NCBI GenBank assembly: GCA_963705635.1
Contig: CAVPKH010000004.1
Coordinates: forward strand, 186,001 to 250,000
From: VRUE01 sp963705635
GTDB taxonomy: Bacteria > Actinomycetota > Thermoleophilia > Solirubrobacterales > 70-9
Length of the DNA stretch: 64,000 nucleotides
Direction: 5' to 3'
The translations under genes and the position numbers were made by a program. This document shows, one piece after another, positions 48,501-56,066 of the stretch. Under the pieces are notes generated by a model, which was not told where the DNA came from, did no database searches, and saw only the letters and a list, made by a program, of their open reading frames with translations. Within the stretch, counting starts at the first letter, position 1, and the number at the start of each line of letters is the position of its first letter.

Positions 48501-49130
48501 GTGGACGTCGGCGGTGCCGACCAGCGGCCGGCCCAGCTCGCGGGCGTAGCGGACGATTCCCGCGTTGGCCTTGTCCTGCTCGGGGATGCCGTTCTTCTGC
48601 ACCTCGAAGTAGACCTGCTCGGGCCCGAAGGCCTGGATCAGGTCGTCGAGGTGGGCGCGGGCGTCGTCGGGGCGCTCCTCGATCAGGCGGCGGCAGAAGC
48701 GCGACTGCAGGCAGCCGGTGAGCGCGATCACGCCCTCGGCGTGGGCCGCGAGCATCTCGATGTCGACGTTGGCCTTGCCGCGCGAGAAACCTTCGAGGAA
48801 GCCGGCCGAGGTGAGCTTGACCAGGTTGGCGAGGCCGGTGTCGCTCTCGGCCAGCAGCGTCAAGTGGTTGCGCTCGTACTTCGGTTTCTCCTTGAGCGTC
48901 TTGACGTCGTCGACGAAGTAGGCCTCGAAGCCGGCGATCGGCTTGATCCCGTGCCTCTTACAGGCCTTGTAGAGGTCGACGGCGCCGTTCATCACGCCGT
49001 GGTCGGTGAGGCCAAGGGCCGGCTGGCCCATCTCGGCGGCGCGCGCCGCCATCGCATCGATCTTGCAGGCGCCATCGAGCAGCGAGTACTCGCTGTGGGC
49101 ATGGAGATGGACGGCGGAAGCGCTACTCAC
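45594..49130 (-). CDS. dnaE: DNA polymerase III alpha subunit
   Basis: Replicative polymerase, about 1178 residues from GTG 49130; an upstream GTG at 49196 would add 22 residues without similarity. The PHP domain opens AVHLHAHSEYSLLDGACKID and continues ALGLTDHGVMNGAVDLY. The palm carries PGRGSAAGSIVAYAL, then MPDIDIDFSVRGRERMIRYV with the catalytic acids, and FNKSHAACYGLISYRTAYLKANYP. Tandem helix-hairpin-helix and a C-terminal OB fold (WVTVGGIVTDCKKIRTKSGSQMMFATLDD) follow. Complete DnaE1-type enzyme. Confidence 0.95.
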   Translation of the reverse strand: MSSASAVHLHAHSEYSLLDGACKIDAMAARAAEMGQPALGLTDHGVMNGAVDLYKACKRHGIKPIAGFEAYFVDDVKTLKEKPKYERNHLTLLAESDTGLANLVKLTSAGFLEGFSRGKANVDIEMLAAHAEGVIALTGCLQSRFCRRLIEERPDDARAHLDDLIQAFGPEQVYFEVQKNGIPEQDKANAGIVRYARELGRPLVGTADVHYLRREDFDNHAALLCVQTKSTLEAPKMSFDTNEFYLKDSAEMAESFAEWPEAVPTTLEIAERCNAEIELGKLLLPRYPTADGEEPEAMLRRIAGEGLRARYGDPLPAEAVERMEFELGVIEEMGFPSYFLIVWDFVRYAKDNGIAVGPGRGSAAGSIVAYALTITDIDPLANDLLFERFLNPGRKSMPDIDIDFSVRGRERMIRYVAEKYGRESVAQIITFGKMAPRAATRDAARVLGFDYGTGDRLAKQIPEPIMGRSPSFAECLKSGQELKKTYDSEADAKKILDVAQGLEGIIRNNSIHAAAVVIADRPLQEVVPLQLAEDKTAPAASNGSGNGGGKAERQYKIVTQYSMGPIEEIGLLKMDFLGLRNLDVIEDAIDIIRRSRGEEVDMEAIPIDDAKTYEMLARGDSTGVFQFESEGMRDALRKVGPTEFADLVALGALYRPGAMAYIPAYAKGKKDPSTVRYPDPRLRAITEETHGCVVYQEQLMAIAREMAGFTGAEADDLRKAIGKKKRELMATMKDKFMQGLAESNTAPNVAADLWKLNEAAADYSFNKSHAACYGLISYRTAYLKANYPAEYMAAVISSVMNTKDKVPFFVNRCEEMGIDVLPPDVNSSDHSFVVSEKAIRFGLDAVKNVGHAAVEAILRAREDSAIASIWDFCERVDSRAVNKRAIECLIKCGALDSTEATRKGMLEALPAAQSAGQKAQEDAQLGQGSIFDFGEETGAGAHATQAHHRPPISAEEFERAELLALEKETLGTYLSSHPLTEVRGALRARVDCSLAGLANKQDGSWVTVGGIVTDCKKIRTKSGSQMMFATLDDVEGQVEMLVFKADQAESATVIAPDAIVIVRGRIDHKDRGETKLVVQEAERFEPDADEIARAPGIASAPSGPFEVTVDASRLSDAFVEELKSVLEHHKGEAEVHLAIRNGAAEPKRLQLGEGYRVRPSGRLRSELDHVIGAEALAA

Positions 49131-49227
49131 GGGCTGCTGGCGATCATGCCAAGCAGGCCAGATGGACCGACTCGATTCAGCGCTTCTTTCGCGCACCTTG
49201 CGTCTGTATTTCAGCTCGCCCGAAGGC

Positions 49228-49272
49228 CGTGTCTGACCTTAGCCCCCCATATGCCCCTTAAGCTCAGACACG
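49228..49272. terminator. Inverted repeat between the Rpf-like gene and dnaE
   Basis: CGTGTCTGA (49228-49236) pairs perfectly with TCAGACACG (49264-49272) around a 27-base loop. It lies in the 196-base gap between the Rpf-like gene stop and the dnaE start, so could end the first transcript or fold in the dnaE leader. Confidence 0.4.
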
Positions 49273-49326
49273 CCCGCGGGGCCGGGGAGGGCGCCGGAGG
49301 CTTGCGGGGTTCGCTGCTCCCCTCGC

Positions 49327-50361
49327 CTAGCCGCAGACCCAGGCGCTCGAGCCGGAGTCGGCCCAGATTTCGGCGGCGATGCGGTCTTGTTCTGGCTTGG
49401 GAGCGTCCTCGGGGGCGCCCTCACCGCCGTAGAGCTGCCAGGTGGAGGGCAGGACCTGGTAGGCGCCGCCAGCTCCGCTGGAGGGGTTGACGGCGCTGTA
49501 GTTGCCCCCCGACTCGCACATCACGATGTAGGACGGGATCGAGTAGGGACCACCAAGCCAGCGTTCGACCGTGGTTTCCGCTTCGGCGGCGCTGATCCGT
49601 TCGGCCGCCGCCGCCTTCGCCGCCTCGATGTCGCTGACCCAGCCGCCGATCTTCGACTGCAGCGCAGCGAGCGAGGTGGCGCGGGCGGCCGTGACCGAGT
49701 GCAGCTGCGCCGCCGCCGCCTCGGCGCCCTGGCGCACGCTGGCGATTTCAGAGCGGGCGCTGGCGAGGCGTTCGTTGTAGGAGTCGACCCGGGCCTTCAG
49801 CGCGGCGACAAGCTCGAGCTGACGGGCAACGGCGCGGCGCACCTGGGCGACCCGGCGCGCCAGATCCGCGTCGGACTGCTCAATCCGCTCGAGGTATTCG
49901 GTGCGGGTTGCCAGCTCGTCGAAGTTGCCGGAGGAGAGGATCACGCTGGCGGTGCTCGGCGAACCACTCTCGTAGATCGCGACGAGGCGCTGAGCCAGAT
50001 CACCGCGGGCCCGCCGCAGGCGCTTCTTCTCGGCAGCGACCTGGCGCTGGGTGCTTCGCACCTTGCCGGCCAGCCGCTGCGCCCGCTCCTCTCCCGTCGC
50101 CAGCAGCGCCGTGAGCCGGCGTTCGCGCGAGCTGGCCGCCGCCGCTTCCTCCTGCGCGGCGGCCAGTTCGCCCTGGGCAGCCTGAAGCTGCGCCCGCAGT
50201 GAGCCGGCCTCGCTGCGGGCGGAAGTGACCTTTTCCTGCAGCGAGCCGAGACCCGCCGCACCGGCGGAAGCCGCCGGCAACAGCGCGAAGGCGAGCAAGG
50301 CGCAGCAGAGTGCGGCAGGGCGGCCGCGGCCACCTGCCTTTGTCGCGAGAGATCGCGCCAC
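49327..50361 (-). CDS. Secreted coiled-coil protein with Rpf-like lysozyme domain
   Basis: 344 residues from GTG 50361. Basic N-terminus and signal peptide (about residues 1-36, ending LLPAASAGAAG), a coiled coil of about 200 residues rich in Ala, Glu and Arg (SARSEAGSLRAQLQAAQGELAAAQ...), then a transglycosylase-like C-terminal domain: IPSYIVMCESGGNYSAVNPSSGAGGAYQVLPSTWQLYGG with the catalytic-type Glu near residue 283. It resembles Rpf domains joined to a RipC/CwlO-type coiled coil, so a peptidoglycan-cleaving, FtsEX-like regulated enzyme is likely (inference). Confidence 0.82.
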   Translation of the reverse strand: MARSLATKAGGRGRPAALCCALLAFALLPAASAGAAGLGSLQEKVTSARSEAGSLRAQLQAAQGELAAAQEEAAAASSRERRLTALLATGEERAQRLAGKVRSTQRQVAAEKKRLRRARGDLAQRLVAIYESGSPSTASVILSSGNFDELATRTEYLERIEQSDADLARRVAQVRRAVARQLELVAALKARVDSYNERLASARSEIASVRQGAEAAAAQLHSVTAARATSLAALQSKIGGWVSDIEAAKAAAAERISAAEAETTVERWLGGPYSIPSYIVMCESGGNYSAVNPSSGAGGAYQVLPSTWQLYGGEGAPEDAPKPEQDRIAAEIWADSGSSAWVCG

Positions 50362-50374
50362 GAAGCCGGCGAGA

Positions 50375-50412
50375 TTAGCGAACTTTGTTAGCGAACACTC
50401 ATCTGTTGTCAA
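50375..50412 (-). promoter_or_regulatory. Promoter region of the Rpf-like gene with a 9 bp direct repeat
   Basis: TTAGCGAAC is repeated exactly at 50375-50383 and 50388-50396 (13-base period). On the coding strand a perfect -35 box TTGACA (50412-50407) stands upstream, and a -10-like TAACAA follows 16 bases later, overlapping the first repeat. A response-regulator-type direct-repeat operator is plausible. Confidence 0.45.
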
Positions 50413-50447
50413 TAATCCGCAATGAAACTTGCGGCCGCCGAGCGGGC

Positions 50448-50603
50448 TCAGCCCTCGGGAACGTTGCGGCTCGCCACGTAGGCGGCGACGCCGATTCCCA
50501 GCGCAGCGACTCCGAGGCCGATGCGGAGCTGGCGGCGGTAGCGGTGACGCACGTAGAAGACGCCGGACCGCACCACCATTTTCCCGATCGTTTCGTAGAT
50601 CAC
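50448..50603 (-). CDS. Small single-helix membrane protein coupled to argG
   Basis: 51 residues, GTG start overlapping the argG stop (GTGA). The N-terminal half is basic (RSGVFYVRHRYRRQLR), then one hydrophobic helix (IGLGVAALGIGVAAYVAS). Family unknown. Coupling to argG looks like convenience rather than pathway. Confidence 0.6.
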   Translation of the reverse strand: MIYETIGKMVVRSGVFYVRHRYRRQLRIGLGVAALGIGVAAYVASRNVPEG

Positions 50604-51877
50604 TCGCTCTCCCCTACCCGGCGCTGACGTATCCGATGCGCCATCCGCGATTGCAGCGACCAGATCTCGATGAATCCCGGTGAGGCCGTCTGTGAGAACA
50701 GGCCGCCCGACTCGGCGAAGGAGGCGAGGTCGGCGTCGTAGACCGCGTTGGGCGAGGAGCGGGTGACGACCCGGGCACTGCCCTTGTAGAGCTTGATCCC
50801 GATCGTGCCGGTCACCTGCGCGTTGACCGCGTCCATGTAGGCGTCGAGGTCGCTGCGCAGCGGCTCCCACCAGAGCCCGGCGTAGACGAGGTAGGCCCAC
50901 CTGCGGTCGACGTCGGGCTTGAACTGGTTCTGGTGGATCGTGCCGACCAGCTTCTCCAGCTCCTGATGGGCGGTGAGCAGGATCGCCGCCGCCGGCGCCT
51001 CGTAGATGTCGCGCACCTTGAGGCCGACGATGCGATCCTCGATGTGGTCGACGATGCCGACGCCGTGGCGGCAGCCGATCTCAGCGGCGCCTTCGAGCAG
51101 CTCGACGAGCCCGAGCCGCTTGCCGTTGAGGGCGACGGGGACGCCGGCCTCGAACTCGACCTCGACCACCTCGGCTTCGTCCGGCGCCTCCTCCGGGCGC
51201 GTGACCAGCTGGAAGACGTCGTCCTCGGGCGCGTGGTCGAGGTCCTCGATCCAGCGCCCCTCCGAGGAGCGGCCCCAGAGGTTGTCGTCGATCGAGTAGG
51301 GCGTCACCTCGGCACCGCCCTTGATCGGGATGCCGTGCTCACGGGCGTAGGCGATCTCCTCCTCGCGGCCCATCTGCCAGTCGCGAACCGGCGCGATCGT
51401 CTTCAGCTCCGGCGCCAGCGTCGCCACCGTCGCCTCGATCCGCACCTGGTCGTTGCCCTTGCCGGTGCAGCCGTGGGCGATCGTGTCGCAGCCGCTTCGC
51501 CGCGCGTAGTCAACCGCGAGCTTGGCGATCAGCGGCCGGCCCAGCGCCGTGAAGAGCGGGTAACCGCCGCCGTAGAGGGCGTTGGCCTTGATCGCCGGCG
51601 CGATGTAGGAGGCGGCGAACTCCTCGCGCGCGTCGACCACGTGGCACTCGAGCGCGCCGAGCCGCTTCGCCTTGTCCTCGATCACCGTGTAGTCCTCGCC
51701 GGGCTGGCCCAGGTTGACCGTCAGGCAGACGACCTCGGCCGCGTAGGAATCCTGAATCCACTTCAGCATCACGCTGGTGTCGAGGCCGCCCGAGTAGAGC
51801 AGCAAGACGCGCTTTACCTCGGCGGGATCGGCCTCGTAGGAGGCCGTACGTGTCTGTGCGGGAGGGTCCGGGGTCAC
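50600..51877 (-). CDS. argG: Argininosuccinate synthase
   Basis: Joins citrulline and aspartate with ATP. 425 residues, GTG start. The ATP pyrophosphatase P-loop is VLLLYSGGLDTSVMLKWIQD, with LTVNLGQPGEDY, ANALYGGGYPLFTALGRPLIAK, IAHGCTGKGNDQVRIE and YSIDDNLWGRSSEGRWIED. The C-terminus is longer than the short bacterial type, typical of the ~400-residue form plus tail. It lies apart from argCJBD, and argF, argH and argR are not in the window. Confidence 0.95.
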   Translation of the reverse strand: MTPDPPAQTRTASYEADPAEVKRVLLLYSGGLDTSVMLKWIQDSYAAEVVCLTVNLGQPGEDYTVIEDKAKRLGALECHVVDAREEFAASYIAPAIKANALYGGGYPLFTALGRPLIAKLAVDYARRSGCDTIAHGCTGKGNDQVRIEATVATLAPELKTIAPVRDWQMGREEEIAYAREHGIPIKGGAEVTPYSIDDNLWGRSSEGRWIEDLDHAPEDDVFQLVTRPEEAPDEAEVVEVEFEAGVPVALNGKRLGLVELLEGAAEIGCRHGVGIVDHIEDRIVGLKVRDIYEAPAAAILLTAHQELEKLVGTIHQNQFKPDVDRRWAYLVYAGLWWEPLRSDLDAYMDAVNAQVTGTIGIKLYKGSARVVTRSSPNAVYDADLASFAESGGLFSQTASPGFIEIWSLQSRMAHRIRQRRVGESE

Positions 51878-51916
51878 GGAAGGGCGCGAAGTCTCGCACG
51901 CCCGGCGCCGACGGCG

Positions 51917-52267
51917 CTACGGAGCGCCAATTCCGCCGCTGCCGTTTTCAGCTTCGGTCGGCGGCGTGGTCGTTGTGGTCGGTTCGGTCGGTTCGGTCGG
52001 CGTCGTCGTTTCGGTGGTGGTCGGTTCCGTCGTCTCGGTCGTCGAGCCGGTCGTCGTCTCGGTGGTCGAGCCGGTTTCGCTGGGAACGGTGGAGACGGTC
52101 GAGGTCGTGGTCGAATCGCTGCCGCCGTCGCTGCTCGCGATCACGGCGATCGCGATCACCAGGCCGACGATCACGGCGATCAGGCCGGCGACGAGAAGGC
52201 GCATGTTGCCGCGGGGCTGGCCGCCGTCATCGGGCTGGCGCATCATCCGGGTCGGGTCCTCGTGCAT
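51917..52267 (-). CDS. Single-pass membrane protein with Thr/Pro-rich outer domain
   Basis: 116 residues: cytoplasmic N-terminus (HEDPTRMMRQPDDGGQPRG), one helix (LLVAGLIAVIVGLVIAIAVIAS), then about 65 residues almost entirely Thr, Glu, Pro and Ser. Such mucin-like tails are often O-mannosylated in actinobacteria; the PMT-like enzymes of this window could act on it (inference). No enzyme domain. Confidence 0.7.
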   Translation of the reverse strand: MHEDPTRMMRQPDDGGQPRGNMRLLVAGLIAVIVGLVIAIAVIASSDGGSDSTTTSTVSTVPSETGSTTETTTGSTTETTEPTTTETTTPTEPTEPTTTTTPPTEAENGSGGIGAP

Positions 52268-52271
52268 GGCT

Positions 52272-52706
52272 CTACCCCTCCGGTCCGAGTATCGCATCGA
52301 GTATCTCGCTGGTGTCCTCGATCTCGAATCCGCTGCGCAGCCGCTGCTCGATCTCAGCCCGGCTGGCGCCGGAGACGGCCATCTGCGTGGCCAGCAGACG
52401 GGCGCCCGCCGAGCCCGAGCGTGGCCCGGGCGCCGCTGGCTCCGGCGCGAACTCGACTGGCCTCAGGTGGGACTCGCGACGCAGCGCCACGGGTGGATCG
52501 AGCTCGTCGGCGAGGGCGCGCAGGCGTTCGGCGGCGATCCGGTCGGCGCGGGCGCTCGCTTCAGTCAGCTGGCGGCGGGCCTGCTCCTCGGCGTCGTCGA
52601 TCACCTTCGAGGCAGCCCGCTCCGCCGCCTCGACGATCGCCGCCAAGCGCTCGGCCGTGCTGCTGGTCAGAGCGCGTGGCTCCGGCGGTCGTTTTCCAGA
52701 ACTCAT
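52272..52706 (-). CDS. Coiled-coil protein of unknown function
   Basis: 144 residues. Residues about 15-70 form an Ala/Glu/Arg helix (AERLAAIVEAAERAASKVIDDAEEQARRQLTEASARADRIAAERLRAL) of the kind seen in DivIVA- or ATP-synthase-b-like proteins. A Pro/Ala linker and a C-terminal helix pair (LLATQMAVSGASRAEIEQRLRSGFEIED) follow. Not recognised by name. It ends 4 bases before the start region of the Thr-rich membrane protein, so they likely share a transcript. Confidence 0.65.
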   Translation of the reverse strand: MSSGKRPPEPRALTSSTAERLAAIVEAAERAASKVIDDAEEQARRQLTEASARADRIAAERLRALADELDPPVALRRESHLRPVEFAPEPAAPGPRSGSAGARLLATQMAVSGASRAEIEQRLRSGFEIEDTSEILDAILGPEG

Positions 52707-52796
52707 CGCCGCGTAGCTTAGGGCGCGCTGAGACTCGACCGCATCGATCCAGGCCGGACTGAAACCGCTAGCCCACCCTCGCCACGCTGATCGGGC

Positions 52797-54176
52797 TCAA
52801 GCCGAGGTGGCGCCCGCCCGGCGCGACAGATAGTCCGCTTCCAGGCGACCGAGCTCGGTCACGGCAGGATCGTCGAAGAGCCACTCGCGGGAGATCGACA
52901 GCCAATTATTCGAGGCCTCGAGCATCCCCAGCAGCCCGGTCAAGAGCATCAGCGAGCGCATCAGGACGAGGTGCTCGGCCGGCATCGTCATCGAATCGAA
53001 ATTGTCGTCTCCCTTGAGCTCGTTGTAGCGACGCATCATCTCGCCGGTGCGCTTGCCATCGATCCGCAACTCACCGTCGGCGAGAGCCCAGCCGAGGATC
53101 CCCTCATACGCCTCGAAGAACGGCTGGGCCAGGGCTGGGTTTGGCTCCAGCGTGCCGATTTCCACCATCACCTCCATCAGCCGCTCAGCGTCATCAGCAT
53201 GCACCGCCCTGAAGGCGGCGATGAGGCTCTCGACTTCCGGGTTGGCGAGTCGCTTGAAGAAGCCGAAGTCGAGGAAAGCGACCCGACCGTCGGCGAGGAA
53301 GAGGGCGTTGCCAGGATGGGGGTCGCCATTGAGCAACCGGTGGCGCAGGGGCCCGTTGACGTAGAAGCGGACGAGTATCTCGCCGAGCCGGTCGCGATCG
53401 GGCTGGCTGCGTTTCGCGGCCTCGGCGAAGCGCTCGCCATCGACGAAGTCGCTGACGATCACCCGCTCGCGGCAGAGCTCGGCGACGATCCCGGGCACGA
53501 CGATGAACGGGTGGTCGCGGTAGGCGCGCGCCATCGCGCGCTGGTTCGCGGCCTCGAGCTCGTAGTCGAGCTCCTCGGAGATCCGCTCGCGAAGCTCGTC
53601 GGCGATCGCCCCCGTATTGATTCCCGGTGCGACCACGTCGAGCAGCCTCAGGATCAGGCGCAGGTTCTTGAGATCCGCGTGGATCGCCTCGGCGATCCCG
53701 GGGTACTGGACCTTGACCGCGACATCGCGGCCCTCGCGGGTGGTCGCCCGGTGGACCTGGCCGATCGAGGCGGATGCCAGCGGCTCTTCGGCGAAGTCGC
53801 GGAAGTGATCGGAGAGCCGTCCTCCCAGGTCTCCCGTCACCACCTTGGTCAACGCCTTGAAGCTGACCGGCTCGGCGTCCTGCTGCAGGGTGGCGAGGAT
53901 CTCCTGGAAGCGGGGGCGGACCTCCTCTGGGACCAGACCCATGTCGACCGTCGAAAGCGTTTGGCCGACCTTCATCGCGGCTCCGCGCATGCCGCCCAGC
54001 ACCCTGACCAAAGCTTCGGCCGACTTGAGCTGTTGGTTCGCGGCCGCAGCCTGCCTGGCCTCGGAGCGACCCGACACCGCCTTGGCGGTGACTTTCCGCG
54101 CCGCGACCCCTGCGGCGACACCGGCCATCGAGGCGGCGCGCCTCACTCGCGAGCCCGTGATCTCACCATCCGCCAC
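52797..54176 (-). CDS. ABC1/UbiB-family atypical kinase
   Basis: 459 residues from GTG 54176, with AGGGG seven bases upstream. The family KxGQ segment is GAAMKVGQTLSTVD, the Ala-rich nucleotide loop LASASIGQVHRA, the lysine VAVKVQYPG, and the catalytic/metal block LNGDPHPGNALFLADGRVAFLDFGFFKRL. UbiB proteins act in quinone metabolism or lipid homeostasis, which suits a menaquinone organism, but the direct role is unknown. It is divergent from a TetR gene; palindromic operators lie between. Confidence 0.88.
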   Translation of the reverse strand: MADGEITGSRVRRAASMAGVAAGVAARKVTAKAVSGRSEARQAAAANQQLKSAEALVRVLGGMRGAAMKVGQTLSTVDMGLVPEEVRPRFQEILATLQQDAEPVSFKALTKVVTGDLGGRLSDHFRDFAEEPLASASIGQVHRATTREGRDVAVKVQYPGIAEAIHADLKNLRLILRLLDVVAPGINTGAIADELRERISEELDYELEAANQRAMARAYRDHPFIVVPGIVAELCRERVIVSDFVDGERFAEAAKRSQPDRDRLGEILVRFYVNGPLRHRLLNGDPHPGNALFLADGRVAFLDFGFFKRLANPEVESLIAAFRAVHADDAERLMEVMVEIGTLEPNPALAQPFFEAYEGILGWALADGELRIDGKRTGEMMRRYNELKGDDNFDSMTMPAEHLVLMRSLMLLTGLLGMLEASNNWLSISREWLFDDPAVTELGRLEADYLSRRAGATSA

Positions 54177-54198
54177 CGCTTCACCCCTTTCGCATCTG

Positions 54199-54216
54199 AT
54201 CGATCGCTTGATCGAT
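54199..54216. promoter_or_regulatory. Palindromic operator 1 (TetR-type)
   Basis: ATCGATC-GCTT-GATCGAT, perfect 7 bp arms, 23 bases upstream of the UbiB-like start. It shares the GATCGAT half-site with operator 2. Confidence 0.7.
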
Positions 54217-54233
54217 GATTGCGCGACAGTAGC

Positions 54234-54259
54234 ATTCATCGATCGAATGATCGATGAAT
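54234..54259. promoter_or_regulatory. Palindromic operator 2 (TetR-type), overlapping the tetR start
   Basis: ATTCATCGATC-GAAT-GATCGATGAAT, perfect 11 bp arms with a 4-base centre, covering the tetR start codon at 54247. Together with operator 1 it fills the 70-base divergent gap. Autoregulation of tetR and control of the UbiB-like gene follow naturally (inference). Confidence 0.75.
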
Positions 54260-54882
54260 TTCGTGAGAAGCCCAAGCGCACCACCCGCGCCGAACAGCGA
54301 CGGGCAAGTCGCGAAGCGATCCTGCGGGCGACGACCGAGTGCCTCGTTGAGGAGGGCTACGCGCGACTGACGACGCGCCGCGTCGCCGAAAAGGCAGGGG
54401 TGGCTCAGAGCACCCTGATGCATTACTTCCCGACCCGCGAGAACCTCCTGATCGAGGCGGTCACCGACATCGTGCTGGGCCTGGCGGAGGCGAGCCTCGA
54501 CCAAATCGACCTCTCGGCCCCTCCCGGGCCCGAGCAGCGCGAGGCTGTGCTCGATGCGGCCTGGAAGCAGCTCACGTCTGCTTCGGCCCTGGCCGCAGCC
54601 CAACTTTGGGTCGCCGCCTGGTCAGAGCCCGAGCTGGCGAAAGCGCTGGGCGATCTCGAGCGACGGATCGAGGGACTCCTCACCGCCACCTCCGCGACCC
54701 TGTTCCCAGATCAGTTCGAGACCCCTGAGTACGTGGCACTGCTCGACGCCACGATCTCGCTGATCCGGGGGCTGCTGCTGACGATCCCGATCTCCGGTCG
54801 TGAGGAGGCAGAGGAACGATGGGAGGCAATCAAGCCGCTACTGCTCAGGGCCGCCGATCAGCTCTTCGAAGAAGACCGCTAA
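54247..54882 (+). CDS. TetR-family transcriptional regulator
   Basis: 211 residues from ATG 54247. The DNA-binding domain is RREAILRATTECLVEEGYARLTTRRVAEKAGVAQSTLMHYFPTRENLLIEAV-like (about residues 20-70). The C-terminal part is all-helical with LAAAQLWVAAWSEPELAKALGDLE, typical of ligand-binding TetR domains. Its start lies inside a perfect palindrome. It ends overlapping the convergent argD gene by 4 bases. Ligand unknown. Confidence 0.9.
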   Translation: MIDEFREKPKRTTRAEQRRASREAILRATTECLVEEGYARLTTRRVAEKAGVAQSTLMHYFPTRENLLIEAVTDIVLGLAEASLDQIDLSAPPGPEQREAVLDAAWKQLTSASALAAAQLWVAAWSEPELAKALGDLERRIEGLLTATSATLFPDQFETPEYVALLDATISLIRGLLLTIPISGREEAEERWEAIKPLLLRAADQLFEEDR

Positions 54883-56066
54883 GACCCGGAGGCCGAGAGC
54901 CCGTCTCCGATCAGCGCGACGGCGCGCTCGATCTGGGCCGAATCGACGGTCAGCGGCGGCAGCAGGCGCAGCGTGCCGGGCTCGGGCACGTTGACGATCA
55001 GACCGCGCTCCAGCAGGCTGGCGCCGAGCGCTGCGGCATCGATGCCGTCCTCGAGCCCGACCCCCGCCATCAGGCCGCGGCCGCGCACCTCGCGCACGCC
55101 GTCGAGGGCAAGCAAGCCCTCGCGCAGCTGGGTGCCGAGCTCGCGCACGCTGCGCAGCAGCGCCGGGTCATCGACGATCCCGAGCACGGCGAGGGCCGCG
55201 GCGCTGGCGACCGGGCCGGCGGCGAAGGTCGAGCCGTGGTCGCCCGGCTCCAGCACCTCGCCGGCCTCAGGGCTGGTGATGCAGGCGCCGATCGGCATGC
55301 CGCCGCCGAGCGCCTTGGCACTGGTCAGGACGTCCGGGCGGACCGGGGTCTGCTCGTAGGCCCAGAGCGACCCGGTCCGCCCCATCCCGGTCTGGATCTC
55401 GTCGAAGATCAGCAGCGCGCCGACCTCGTCGCAGGCCTGGCGCGCCGCAAGCAGCGCCTCGTCGCCGACCGGGTAGATGCCGGCCTCGCCCTGGATCGGC
55501 TCGATCAGCACCGCGGCGGTGCTCTCCCCGACCGCGGCGCGCAGGGCCGCGGCGTCGTTCAGCGGCACCGAGAGGAAGCCGGGAAGCATCGGCGCCAGGG
55601 CCGGGTTGGCGGCAAGCGCCGGGGTCGCCGAGAGGGCGCCGTAGGTGCGGCCGTGGAAGTCGCGCTCGAAGCTGATGATCTGCGGCGCCTCGATGCCGCG
55701 GCGGTGGGCGTGCTTGCGGGCGATCTTGATCGCGCACTCGTTGGCCTCGGTGCCGGAGTTGGAGAAGAAGACGCGGCCGCCGAGGCTGGACTCGGAAAGG
55801 CGCTCGGCAAGCCGCACCATCGGCTCGGTGTAGAAGAGGTTGGAGGTGTGCATCAGGCGACCGGCCTGCTCGCGCACGGCCTCGACCACCTCGGCGTTGC
55901 AGTGGCCGACCGAGCAGACCGAGATCCCGGCGAGGAAGTCGAGGTACTCGCGGCCCTCCGCGTCCCAGAGCAGAGCCCCCTCGCCGCGGACGAACTCGAC
56001 CGGGGCGCGCCTGTAGGTGCGCATCAGGTAGCGCTCCTCGAGGGCCTGCAGGTCGGTCAGGTTCAC
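54879..56066 (-). CDS. argD: Acetylornithine aminotransferase
   Basis: PLP class III aminotransferase making N-acetylornithine from the semialdehyde. 395 residues, GTG start overlapping the argB stop (GTGA). Seen are YLDFLAGISVCSVGHC, FFSNSGTEANECAIKIAR, FHGRTYGALSATP, IEPIQGEAGIYPV, LLIFDEIQTGMGRTG and TSAKALGGGMPIGA with the PLP lysine. Last gene of the long operon. Confidence 0.95.
   Translation of the reverse strand: MNLTDLQALEERYLMRTYRRAPVEFVRGEGALLWDAEGREYLDFLAGISVCSVGHCNAEVVEAVREQAGRLMHTSNLFYTEPMVRLAERLSESSLGGRVFFSNSGTEANECAIKIARKHAHRRGIEAPQIISFERDFHGRTYGALSATPALAANPALAPMLPGFLSVPLNDAAALRAAVGESTAAVLIEPIQGEAGIYPVGDEALLAARQACDEVGALLIFDEIQTGMGRTGSLWAYEQTPVRPDVLTSAKALGGGMPIGACITSPEAGEVLEPGDHGSTFAAGPVASAAALAVLGIVDDPALLRSVRELGTQLREGLLALDGVREVRGRGLMAGVGLEDGIDAAALGASLLERGLIVNVPEPGTLRLLPPLTVDSAQIERAVALIGDGLSASGS

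Noticed and set aside
45537..49490. A 1317-codon plus-strand ORF opposite dnaE
   Set aside because: Low-complexity Arg/Gly/Leu-rich composition and complete overlap with a well-conserved dnaE show it to be a shadow frame.
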